Source: Paraburkholderia metrosideri
GTDB taxonomy: Bacteria; Pseudomonadota; Gammaproteobacteria; Burkholderiales; Burkholderiaceae
Reading direction: 5' to 3'
DNA: 64,000 nt
NCBI RefSeq assembly: GCF_904848625.1
Contig: NZ_CAJHCP010000002.1
Span: 434,001-498,000 of the forward strand
The notes beneath the pieces were generated by a model, which was not told the origin of the DNA, did no database searches, and saw only the letters and a program-made list of their open reading frames with translations. Both the position numbers and the translations under genes were made by a program. Below are positions 52,650 through 59,833 of this stretch, one piece after another (positions within the stretch are counted from its first letter, which is position 1; the number at the start of each line of letters is the position of its first letter).

Positions 52650-53540
52650 TTATTGGTTGGCGGCGTCGATCACGGCTTGCACCGAAGGCGGAATCGCCTG
52701 CACGCTGCCGGTGACGGTCGGCTTGACGACGTCCACGCCATGTTGCCTGAGCAGCGCGCGACCTTGCTCGCTCAACAGGAAGTCGACAAAGCTGACCGCG
52801 CCGGTGCGGTTCGGCGCGTCGTTGAGAATCGTCAGCGTATAGCTGGCTTTGGCCTGCAATTCGGGTGCGGGGTGAATCGCGGGAATCTTCAGGTCCGAGG
52901 TTTCCGTCGAGTAGAAGAAGCCTGCGTCGAGCTGGCCGGATTGCAGACGGCCAACCAGGGTTTCCTCAGGCAGTACCTGGTCGGGATTTTCCGGTGCGCC
53001 GAGCGTCTTCTCGACCAGATCCGGCTGATGGTAAAGGTCGGCTGCCTTCGTCACCATTTCAACGGTGAATGCGCCCTTCGGATCGAGCTTCGGATCGGTC
53101 CGGCCGATCCGGATGCCCGGTTCCTGCAATACCTGATCCCAGCGCTTGCTCTTGAATTGCGACGCGAATTTGCTCTGCGGGTTATAGCCGATCATCAACG
53201 GCGACTCGGCAAAATTCACATACCACGTGACGTGGTCGCCGTTCGCCTGGCCCATCAGGCTGGCGTTGACCTTCGGGCTTGCGCTGATGAACACGTCGCC
53301 GCGCCGCAGCTTGCCCTTGATCTCGTTGGCGATCTTGTTCGAACCCGCCGCATAGCCGCGGAACTGCTGGCCGGTGGCTTTCTCGAATGCGGGGCCGATG
53401 CTGCGCTCCATCAGGTTGACGAGCGAGCCGGCATACAACACGTTGACCGTGTTGTCCTGCGCGAAAGCGGGCGCGGCTGTCACGACACAGCTGACAGCCA
53501 GGACAGGCGCGACGAGAGAAGCGAGCAGCTTGCGAATCAT
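52650..53540 (-). CDS. modA: Molybdate/tungstate periplasmic binding protein (ModA/WtpA type)
   Basis: A 296-residue protein with a signal peptide (to about AFA, residue 27). The motif VNVLYAGSLVNLMERSIGPAFEKATG is typical of the WtpA/ModA group that starts LYAGSL, and GDVFISASPKVNASLM and AESPLMIGYNPQS follow. It captures oxyanions for the fused ModBC. A 24-bp ModE-type box lies 16-39 bp upstream of the start, overlapping the likely promoter. Confidence 0.9.
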   Translation of the reverse strand: MIRKLLASLVAPVLAVSCVVTAAPAFAQDNTVNVLYAGSLVNLMERSIGPAFEKATGQQFRGYAAGSNKIANEIKGKLRRGDVFISASPKVNASLMGQANGDHVTWYVNFAESPLMIGYNPQSKFASQFKSKRWDQVLQEPGIRIGRTDPKLDPKGAFTVEMVTKAADLYHQPDLVEKTLGAPENPDQVLPEETLVGRLQSGQLDAGFFYSTETSDLKIPAIHPAPELQAKASYTLTILNDAPNRTGAVSFVDFLLSEQGRALLRQHGVDVVKPTVTGSVQAIPPSVQAVIDAANQ

Positions 53541-53555
53541 TCGATAACCCCGATA

Positions 53556-53579
53556 CGTTATAGAGAGCGCTATATTACG
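53556..53579 (-). promoter_or_regulatory. ModE-type box at modA
   Basis: 24 bp: CGTTATAG-N8-ATATTACG on the plus strand; read on the minus strand it begins CGTAATAT. It has the geometry of the E. coli modA operator (CG-TTAT..N..ATAACG, 24 bp, from memory). Confidence 0.75.
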
Positions 53580-53654
53580 ACGCCATTGCGTCGTGTTGTG
53601 TGGTGATGTGGCACAGCGTGCACATGCGCAGTTCGCAGGCAGTGACGTGCGTGG

Positions 53655-54581
53655 TTATCTGAGTGGCAGGATGTGCAGATAACTGGTACTGCCGTTGTGA
53701 CTCGCGCGATCGATTGCATATAGCTTGCCGCGCAGCATGTCGACGGCGATGCCGCGCGCGTTTTGCAAGTTGTTGGCGAGCACGGTGATGGTGCCGTCCG
53801 GCGCGATGCGGCACAGGCCCGTGGCGTTGCATTTCGTATAGAGCGCGCCGTCCGGTGCGACGGCCAGCAGGTCAGGGCCGTTGATCTGCACGAACACCGT
53901 GCGCAGCGTGACCGGCTGCGATGCGCCGAGCAACCTGTTCAAGCTTGCCTCGACGATGTTGTTGTTCGCCTCGTCCGACACATAGACCGTGTCGCCGGAT
54001 ATGGCGATGCCGACCGGTTTGCCGAGGCCCGTCAGCAGGTCACGTTCCGTTGCGGTATGGGTGGCCGGATCGTAGGTGATCAGGCTCAGCGCGCCTTGTG
54101 GCGGATTGTTGCCGTTCTTGATGAACCATGTCGACAGCAGATGGTGCGAGCCGATCGAGATCAGACCGAGGCGGCGTCGCGATGGATCGGGGCCGCTGAA
54201 TGCCACGACCTGATCCGCGCCGATGATGCCGAACACGGCGCCCGCCGTGCCGAAGCCGAAGCGCGCAACCATCAGCGCGCCGTCGTCGGTGAAGCTCAAC
54301 TGGCTGAGGCTGGCCGGCTGGCCCGCCACCGTCGGCACGCTGGCGTAGTGCGCGAACGTGTGCGCATCGGACGACGACAGCACGCTGCTGGTCTGATCGT
54401 CGGTGATGAAGACGGCGCCGTCCAGTGGGCGCACTGCGACGCCATTCGCCGATGCACTGACGGCCACGCGTTGCGGCGCAACCGCAGGCTTGTTATGGGC
54501 GCAACCGGCGAGCGCGGCGATCAGGCCGCAGCTGACGAGCGCGAGGCGGGCAGTGCGTTGCAGCGAGGCTGAGAGGCGCAT
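53655..54581 (-). CDS. Periplasmic lipoprotein with NHL/SMP-30-like beta-propeller
   Basis: A 308-residue protein with lipobox LAGC (Cys27), so it is anchored to a membrane. The rest is built of repeated beta segments such as GVAVRPLDGAVFITDD, GIAISGDTVYVSDEANNNIVEA, LLAVAPDGALYTKCN and GIAVDMLRGKLYAIDRASH, the NHL/SMP-30-like propeller pattern. No catalytic residues are obvious. It sits between modA and the divergent SUOX-like gene, so a role in the molybdenum locus or in binding a carbohydrate or lactone is possible but unproven. Confidence 0.75.
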   Translation of the reverse strand: MRLSASLQRTARLALVSCGLIAALAGCAHNKPAVAPQRVAVSASANGVAVRPLDGAVFITDDQTSSVLSSSDAHTFAHYASVPTVAGQPASLSQLSFTDDGALMVARFGFGTAGAVFGIIGADQVVAFSGPDPSRRRLGLISIGSHHLLSTWFIKNGNNPPQGALSLITYDPATHTATERDLLTGLGKPVGIAISGDTVYVSDEANNNIVEASLNRLLGASQPVTLRTVFVQINGPDLLAVAPDGALYTKCNATGLCRIAPDGTITVLANNLQNARGIAVDMLRGKLYAIDRASHNGSTSYLHILPLR

Positions 54582-54723
54582 GTGATCTTCTCCTGAACGG
54601 CGCTGGCCGGATGCTCACGAATACTACTGCTGTCAGCAATAAAACCGTTTCCGGTCCATGCGCCGATATGCGCGGCGATATATTGCGTATCGGCGCCGAT
54701 GCGTACCGGTGCCGCCAGCGCAG

Positions 54724-54747
54724 CGTAATATACACACGGGTATAGCG
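54724..54747 (+). promoter_or_regulatory. ModE-type box before the SUOX-like gene
   Basis: 24 bp: CGTAATATA-N7-GTATAGCG. Its first nine bases are identical to the start of the modA box read on the minus strand, and the ends align at the same spacing. It ends 44 bp before the ATG at 54792. Confidence 0.75.
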
Positions 54748-54791
54748 AATGAACAGGCCGCGCTGCGCGTCGATGCTGGAGATAACCGACT

Positions 54792-55280
54792 ATGGATACT
54801 GTGAATGTGATTGCCGCGCCCGCCGTCGATGGTGCGCTTGTCCTGAGCGGGCGGTTCCAGCGGCCGTTATCGATTGGCCTCGATCAACTGCGTCGCTACG
54901 ACAGTCACATCGCGACGCCTTTCGATCTGCGTTGCTACACGACCAACCGGTTTATCCGCAGTGTGGAGCCCTATCGCGGGGTGCGGCTGACTACGCTGAT
55001 CGAAGAAGCGGGTCTGCCGAACGAGATTCCGGGCGAGTTCAAGCGGACGGTGTTCGTTGCCGTTGGACACGATGGTTATGTCGTGACGTTCTCGTGGCAC
55101 GAACTCTTCAATACGCCGGTCGGCGAGAACGTGCTGGTCGCTTATGAGTGCGGTGGCCGCGCGCTGGATGCGCAGGACGGCGCGCCGATTCTGTTTTCCG
55201 GTGCGGACATTCTGCCCGCGCCTCGCCACGTCAAGCGGCTTGCGCGGATCGAAGCGCAGGTGCTGGCGCCGCTGGGTTAG
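54792..55280 (+). CDS. Short molybdopterin-dependent oxidoreductase-like protein (SUOX fold fragment)
   Basis: A 162-residue protein with a truncated oxidoreductase molybdopterin-binding domain: LDQLRRYDSHIATPFDLRCYTTNRF with Cys48 where sulfite oxidase has the Mo-ligand Cys, EPYRGVRLTTLIEEAGLP, and DAQDGAPILFSGADILPAPRHVKRLARIEA. It lacks a signal peptide and the dimerisation domain. It may be a cytoplasmic Moco-binding or storage protein. It is under a ModE-type box and begins the nifQ-modE side of the locus. Confidence 0.75.
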   Translation: MDTVNVIAAPAVDGALVLSGRFQRPLSIGLDQLRRYDSHIATPFDLRCYTTNRFIRSVEPYRGVRLTTLIEEAGLPNEIPGEFKRTVFVAVGHDGYVVTFSWHELFNTPVGENVLVAYECGGRALDAQDGAPILFSGADILPAPRHVKRLARIEAQVLAPLG

Positions 55281-55299
55281 CTGAGTAGGCAGGCGCGGG

Positions 55300-55308
55300 C
55301 GTAATATA
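55300..55308 (+). promoter_or_regulatory. ModE half-box before nifQ
   Basis: CGTAATATA, identical to the first half of the other two boxes, lies 29 bp before the nifQ start. The second half is not recognisable at the expected distance, so binding may be weak or cooperative. Confidence 0.4.
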
Positions 55309-55336
55309 GGCCGCTGTTCATTGCCGTGTCGTGGTC

Positions 55337-56005
55337 ATGTCTGACGATCCGCTTTCATTCGAATCCACAGTAAGTGCTGCGACGTTTGCCGGGGCCGGCC
55401 CGCTCGCGTTGCCGAGCGATTCGCAGGCTGCTGCGTGTATGCAGAAATGGCTAGCCATTGCCGCCGACACGACCTCTGTCGACACGCAACTGTTCGCCAA
55501 ACTGCTTGCCGCGCGCGACGTGCGCCACGAACTTGCGCTGCTGGGTCTGCAACGACGCGAGTGGAATGCGTTGTGGTCCCGGCATTTTGCATCTTCAACC
55601 GCGCCAGGATCAGCCGACGCGAAACGCATCGACGAAGCTACGCTCATCCCCGGTCTTGTCGCCCACGAACACGCCGACTTCGTGCGCACGCTTCATGCGC
55701 TGTTGCTCAGCCACGCAAGCCCTGAAGTCAACGCCCACGACGCGTACGACCTCGCTACCATCATCGCCCATGCGTGCCTGCGCCCCGACCATTTGTGGCG
55801 CGACCTTGGCCTCGCCGGTCGCGACGAAGTCACGTGGATGTTGACGCGTTACTTCCCGACACTCGTCGCGCGGAATGTCGCGAACCTTCGCTGGAAGAAA
55901 TTCCTCGCCGGACAACGCGCGCTTTCGTTGGGCTTAACGCCCGGTCCCGCGCCTGGTTGTCCGGGCTGCGAAGACTACGGTTTCTGCTTCCCATCGCCGC
56001 GCTAG
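55337..56005 (+). CDS. nifQ: NifQ-like molybdenum-handling protein
   Basis: A 222-residue protein; I prefer the ATG at 55337 to a GTG two codons earlier. The NifQ core includes LATIIAHACLRPDHLWRDLGL, LTRYFPTLVARNVANLRWKKFL and the C-terminal CPGCEDYGFCF. Canonical NifQ has C-x4-C-x2-C-x5-C. Here the last three Cys are present but the first is Gly. NifQ carries a Mo-Fe-S cluster and donates molybdenum to nitrogenase cofactor synthesis. There are no nif structural genes in the window, so it may serve Mo delivery to other enzymes. Confidence 0.82.
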   Translation: MSDDPLSFESTVSAATFAGAGPLALPSDSQAAACMQKWLAIAADTTSVDTQLFAKLLAARDVRHELALLGLQRREWNALWSRHFASSTAPGSADAKRIDEATLIPGLVAHEHADFVRTLHALLLSHASPEVNAHDAYDLATIIAHACLRPDHLWRDLGLAGRDEVTWMLTRYFPTLVARNVANLRWKKFLAGQRALSLGLTPGPAPGCPGCEDYGFCFPSPR

Positions 56006-56057
56006 ACGCCGTTTGGCCAGGATGGCAGCGCGAGGCCGTTCGTGTATGCTTTCGCGC

Positions 56058-56456
56058 ATGGCTGACACCCCCAAAACCAAACCTGCACCAGCGTCGAAAT
56101 CCCGCAAGGCGCGTCCCGAAGTGCGCTTCAGAATGCGTATCCGCAGCGGCGGCGCGGTCGCGCTCGGACCGGGCAAAGTCGACCTGCTCGAAGCCGTGCG
56201 CGAACATGGTTCGATCTCGGCAGCGGCCCGCAGCCTCGACATGTCTTATCGTCGCGCATGGTTGCTGATCGACGAGTTGAACCGCTCGCTCAAATCGCCG
56301 GCCACGCATTCGGAGCAGGGTGGTCAAAGCGGCGGTGGCTGCACGCTCACGCCGGTGGGTGAAAGCATCATTCGGCTCTATCGCGATGTCGAAGAAGAAG
56401 CGCAGCGAAGTTGCGCGAAGCAGATCGCGGAGCTGACTCGCATGATCCGTTCGTGA
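56058..56456 (+). CDS. modE: ModE-family regulator, DNA-binding domain only
   Basis: A 132-residue protein starting MADTPKTK. The winged HTH is ModE-type: KVDLLEAVREHGSISAAARSLDMSYRRAWLLIDELNRSL, ending GGGCTLTPVGESIIRLYRDVEEEA. E. coli ModE continues with two TOBE/MOP domains that bind molybdate; these are missing and the gene stops normally. It either does not sense molybdate itself or receives the signal from another protein. Its boxes are likely those at 53556, 54724, 55300 and 57935. Confidence 0.88.
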   Translation: MADTPKTKPAPASKSRKARPEVRFRMRIRSGGAVALGPGKVDLLEAVREHGSISAAARSLDMSYRRAWLLIDELNRSLKSPATHSEQGGQSGGGCTLTPVGESIIRLYRDVEEEAQRSCAKQIAELTRMIRS

Positions 56457-56520
56457 GTAGATCTTTTGCCTTGAATGCTGCAGGCGCGCGTCACCGCGTA
56501 GCTTGCTGCGTGCGCCCGTG

Positions 56521-57879
56521 TCAGCTATGCCGCAAGCAGAATGCCGAAGGCGGCGCATTGCCGAGTTGAGCGAGATGCTCGGGATGCAGCCGCGCCATCA
56601 ATTCGATGAAACTCGCGACGCTGGCAGTGCGTAACGGGTGATAGTCGATCTGATGACGCTCGCAGACCCGCTTGAGCGTATTCATCGAATCATGATCGAT
56701 GCAGTCCACCGGGAACACCACGATATCCGCGCCCGGCAGCGCGGCGGCAAGCAGCCCTTTACGATCTTCGACGCCGCCATCGTGCACCAGCAGATCGCCG
56801 CCGGCGGCTTCCACCAGACGCTTGAGCGCGGCGTTCGAGCCGGGCCTGCCGCCCACATAGACAATCCGCTTGCCATGCACACTATCGAGGCTCGCCCGGC
56901 GCATGCTGGTGCCGCTCGCGGCATCGGCAGTATCGACGGTGGCGCGTTCCAGTGCGTCGCATTCGCTCTGCACCAGCTTGAGCAGCGCCAGCGCCTGATC
57001 GTGGCTCTTGCGTAGCGCGAGTGCCGCTTCCTGTTCCTGAAGCGTGCGCTGTTCGGCAGCTTCGCGGCGGCTCGTATGCAACGCTATCCGCTGATCGGCA
57101 TCCTCCAGGCGCTCGCGCAGACGCTGCAGTTCGACTTCGGAATCGCGGGCATCGGCGGGAAGCTGGCGAGCTGTCTGCGCGCTGAGTCGTGCGATCTGTT
57201 CGTGGAGCGCGACGATCGTCGCATCGCGCTGCGTGCTGAGTTCCTGCAGACGGCTTTGTTGCCGTTCCACTTTTTCTTTCAGCGCGGCGTTTTCTTCTTC
57301 CAGTGCAACCAGCCTGCGAATATCCGCGCGATTGGCGGCGCCCACCAGATGCGACAGCATGTGCAATTCGCCGAACGCTTTCTGACGAACCGGCATGGTC
57401 GCGAACGGATGCGTCATCAATGCCCAGTAAGCCGGTGGGATGTCGCCGTTTTTTAGCGCTTCGTCCCAGAGCTTGAGGAGATCGACATCATCGGCGGCTT
57501 TGTCGAAGCGGCGGATCGCGCCCGCGTAGTGCTCGTCGAGCAACTTGTGCAGCGCTTTGGCGCCCGCGCCACCTTCAATCGCCAGTTCGACCGCGGAGTG
57601 ATGAATCTCCAGATCGCTTGCATCGCGGCGATCGAGTCCGGTGAATCTGGGGACCAGCTTGCGCAATTCGTGCGTGCTCAGACAGGTGCCGATGATCGAA
57701 CAATGCAGATGGCCGTCGAGTTCGGACAGGCGCGCGCGTCGGCGGGTGTGGGTCGCCAGCGATACCCTGGCGGGCGTGCAACAGGGATCAGCGGCTGCGC
57801 TCATGCCGGTGCCGGCAAGCTCGTCGCCGGACAGGTTCAGACGCGACGGCTGGGCGAGACGAAACGGGGGCGTGTTCAT
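56521..57879 (-). CDS. DUF2325 protein with coiled coil, under a ModE-type box
   Basis: I start at MNTPPFR with GAGG upstream; 452 residues. The N-terminal region (about 50-190) is helical and of no known family; a long coiled coil follows (LVALEEENAALKEKVERQQSRLQEL and after, about 195-335). The C-terminal DUF2325 domain (about 350-445) begins KRIVYVGGRPGSNAALKRLVEAAGGDLLVHDGGVED and looks Rossmann-like. Function unknown. The ModE box at 57935 and its position next to modE and nifQ suggest a role in molybdenum or nitrogen metabolism. Confidence 0.82.
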   Translation of the reverse strand: MNTPPFRLAQPSRLNLSGDELAGTGMSAAADPCCTPARVSLATHTRRRARLSELDGHLHCSIIGTCLSTHELRKLVPRFTGLDRRDASDLEIHHSAVELAIEGGAGAKALHKLLDEHYAGAIRRFDKAADDVDLLKLWDEALKNGDIPPAYWALMTHPFATMPVRQKAFGELHMLSHLVGAANRADIRRLVALEEENAALKEKVERQQSRLQELSTQRDATIVALHEQIARLSAQTARQLPADARDSEVELQRLRERLEDADQRIALHTSRREAAEQRTLQEQEAALALRKSHDQALALLKLVQSECDALERATVDTADAASGTSMRRASLDSVHGKRIVYVGGRPGSNAALKRLVEAAGGDLLVHDGGVEDRKGLLAAALPGADIVVFPVDCIDHDSMNTLKRVCERHQIDYHPLRTASVASFIELMARLHPEHLAQLGNAPPSAFCLRHS

Positions 57880-57934
57880 GAAGACCTCGAATCCGGTTCG
57901 GCATCGGACGGATTGAATTGGGTGAGCGCATCGC

Positions 57935-57958
57935 CGGTATATTTCAGCGGATATAACG
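57935..57958 (-). promoter_or_regulatory. ModE-type box before the DUF2325 gene
   Basis: 24 bp; on the minus strand CGTTATAT-N8-ATATACCG. It has the same length and ends as the modA box and lies 56 bp upstream of the DUF2325 start. Confidence 0.65.
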
Positions 57959-57996
57959 GGCGGCAAAAAAAAGCGCTCATAAGCGGCTATTTCGAG

Positions 57997-58719
57997 TCAG
58001 TCCGGCACGCGCGCAAGCTCGGGCTCGGCGCGCACTTTGCGCGGCTTCGCACTGGCACTGGCACTGGCGTGGGCTTGGGCGGAGGCGCCTGGCGGCATGG
58101 TTGCCCCGTTCGCGACGGCTGCCGACACGCGCCGTCGGGCGAGCGTGCGTTGACCGGCGAGCGCTGCGGCATCGGCGCCGGTCGCCCGTGCGTGCTGTTC
58201 CAGCACGTGCCCGACACACAGGCCGACAAAGGCGGCGTCGAGCCGTTCGAGTTCCGTTACCACTTTGCGTAACGCGGCCACGTCGTTGCTGGATGCGTCG
58301 GAGAAAATCGCGTCGCGCAATTGTTCGGCGGGGCGTGCGTCTTCGATGGTGGCCTTCAGGTCGCGCAAACGGACGAACGACGCCGCTCTCGCCTGGTCGG
58401 CGAGGATCGACAGCAACTGGTTCAGCGAATGCGAGCCGGACGTGCCGACCGACGCGAAATTCAACTGATCGTCGGTCAGCATCAGCACGAAACGCTGCAC
58501 GCTGCCGTACAGACGCCGGTACGCGTCGACCACATCGCGGATCGATTCGGCCCGGCCACGCTCGGACGTCGATTTCACGGCGACGATGGTCGACGAAATC
58601 TCGTCGGCGACGTGCTGGCCGCGTCTGACGGGATCGGATAAAGGGGCTCGACTACGCACTGCTAATGGCTCCTGCTGTCTGTTTTGCTTCGTCGCATAAC
58701 CTGGGAAGCCTTTAAACAC
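57997..58719 (-). CDS. Hypothetical helical protein
   Basis: A 240-residue frame starting at GTG, which has no strong ribosome-binding site, so the start is uncertain. The middle (about 55-190) is helical with segments such as DVVDAYRRLYGSVQRFVLMLTDDQLNF and LRKVVTELERLDAAFVGLCVGHVLEQHARA. The C-terminal 50 residues are low-complexity Ala/Ser/Arg, with ASASASA from tandem CACTGG-type repeats around 58050-58067. I recognise no family. It ends 118 bp before the DUF2325 start on the same strand. Confidence 0.55.
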   Translation of the reverse strand: MFKGFPGYATKQNRQQEPLAVRSRAPLSDPVRRGQHVADEISSTIVAVKSTSERGRAESIRDVVDAYRRLYGSVQRFVLMLTDDQLNFASVGTSGSHSLNQLLSILADQARAASFVRLRDLKATIEDARPAEQLRDAIFSDASSNDVAALRKVVTELERLDAAFVGLCVGHVLEQHARATGADAAALAGQRTLARRRVSAAVANGATMPPGASAQAHASASASAKPRKVRAEPELARVPD

Positions 58720-58836
58720 GGGCTTCTCCAGTGCCGCGAAGGCTACCGTGATATTCGACAGGATATAACGAAAGACGCCCCGCGTGTTGAACCCAGACGC
58801 CGCTTGTCACTGTGACGAAAGGGCGGCGACGGAGGT

Positions 58837-59724
58837 TTATTCCAGCGTTTCAGGGCGCCGGGCGAAGTCGAGAAATGCGTTGACGGCCGGTGCGCGCTCG
58901 TACTTCCGGAATGCGATCGCGATCTCCGACGGAATCGGCTGACCGGCAATCGTCCGGTAGACGACTCCCGGCAACGCGAGGCAGTCGGCGAGCGTATGCG
59001 GGACGACGGCCACGTAGCCGCCGAGCGACACGCAGGCGAGCACCGCCGCGAGCGTGCCGGGGCGTGGACCGAGCCGGGCGGAAAAGCGCCCGCGACGCGC
59101 GAGTTCGAACATGCCGGCTTCCTGTTCCGGCAGCACGAAACACTGGTCGCGCAGTTGCACGGGCCGGATAGCCGCAGACGCGGCCAGCGGGGAGTCGGCG
59201 GGTAAGGCAAGGACGAACCGGTCGCGATGGACGGTGCTGGCCTGAATGCCGTCGTCGAGCGTCATGGGCGGGCGTACGTAGGCCGCGTCGAGCAGGCCGT
59301 CGCGCAGCATGGCGGCGACGCTGTCCATCGGCACTTCGCGAATCGACATGTCAACGCCAGGGTGGGTGGCGCGGAATCCGCCCACGGCGCGCTGCAATAC
59401 GCCCGCATAAGCCGCCGACGCCACGTACCCCACCTCGACCCGGCCCAGTTCGCCGCGCTCGGCTTGCAACGCGCGCTCTTCGCCTCGAGCCAGATGGTCG
59501 AGCGCGACGAGCGCCTCGGCGAGATAGGCGCTGCCCGCCGCGCTCAGTGCCACCGAACGCTTCGTGCGATGGAACAGCCGCACGCCGAGCAGCCTCTCGG
59601 CTTCCTGGATCAGCTTGGTGAGCGACGGCGCGGCGATGCCGAGTTCGTCGGCGGCACGCGAGAAATGAAGCTGCCGCGCGACGCAAACGAAGGCATGAAT
59701 ATGACGGAGTTCGAGTTGCCGCAT
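58837..59724 (-). CDS. LysR-family regulator divergent from an MFS exporter
   Basis: A 295-residue LTTR with HTH LRHIHAFVCVARQLHFSRAADELGIAAPSLTKLIQEAERLLGVRLF and a type 2 periplasmic-binding-like effector domain (about 90-290). It begins 109 bp from the divergently transcribed MFS gene, the standard arrangement in which the regulator controls the exporter. No effector can be inferred. Confidence 0.88.
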   Translation of the reverse strand: MRQLELRHIHAFVCVARQLHFSRAADELGIAAPSLTKLIQEAERLLGVRLFHRTKRSVALSAAGSAYLAEALVALDHLARGEERALQAERGELGRVEVGYVASAAYAGVLQRAVGGFRATHPGVDMSIREVPMDSVAAMLRDGLLDAAYVRPPMTLDDGIQASTVHRDRFVLALPADSPLAASAAIRPVQLRDQCFVLPEQEAGMFELARRGRFSARLGPRPGTLAAVLACVSLGGYVAVVPHTLADCLALPGVVYRTIAGQPIPSEIAIAFRKYERAPAVNAFLDFARRPETLE

Positions 59725-59833
59725 GGTTTTCAGTATTGCCGAAAAAGCTAATTATTCTGTGATTCTATGTCAATGACTGGAAATACACGCTTCGATACCA
59801 TTGGCTCACTTCGATCCATTTCCGGCCGCTCGC

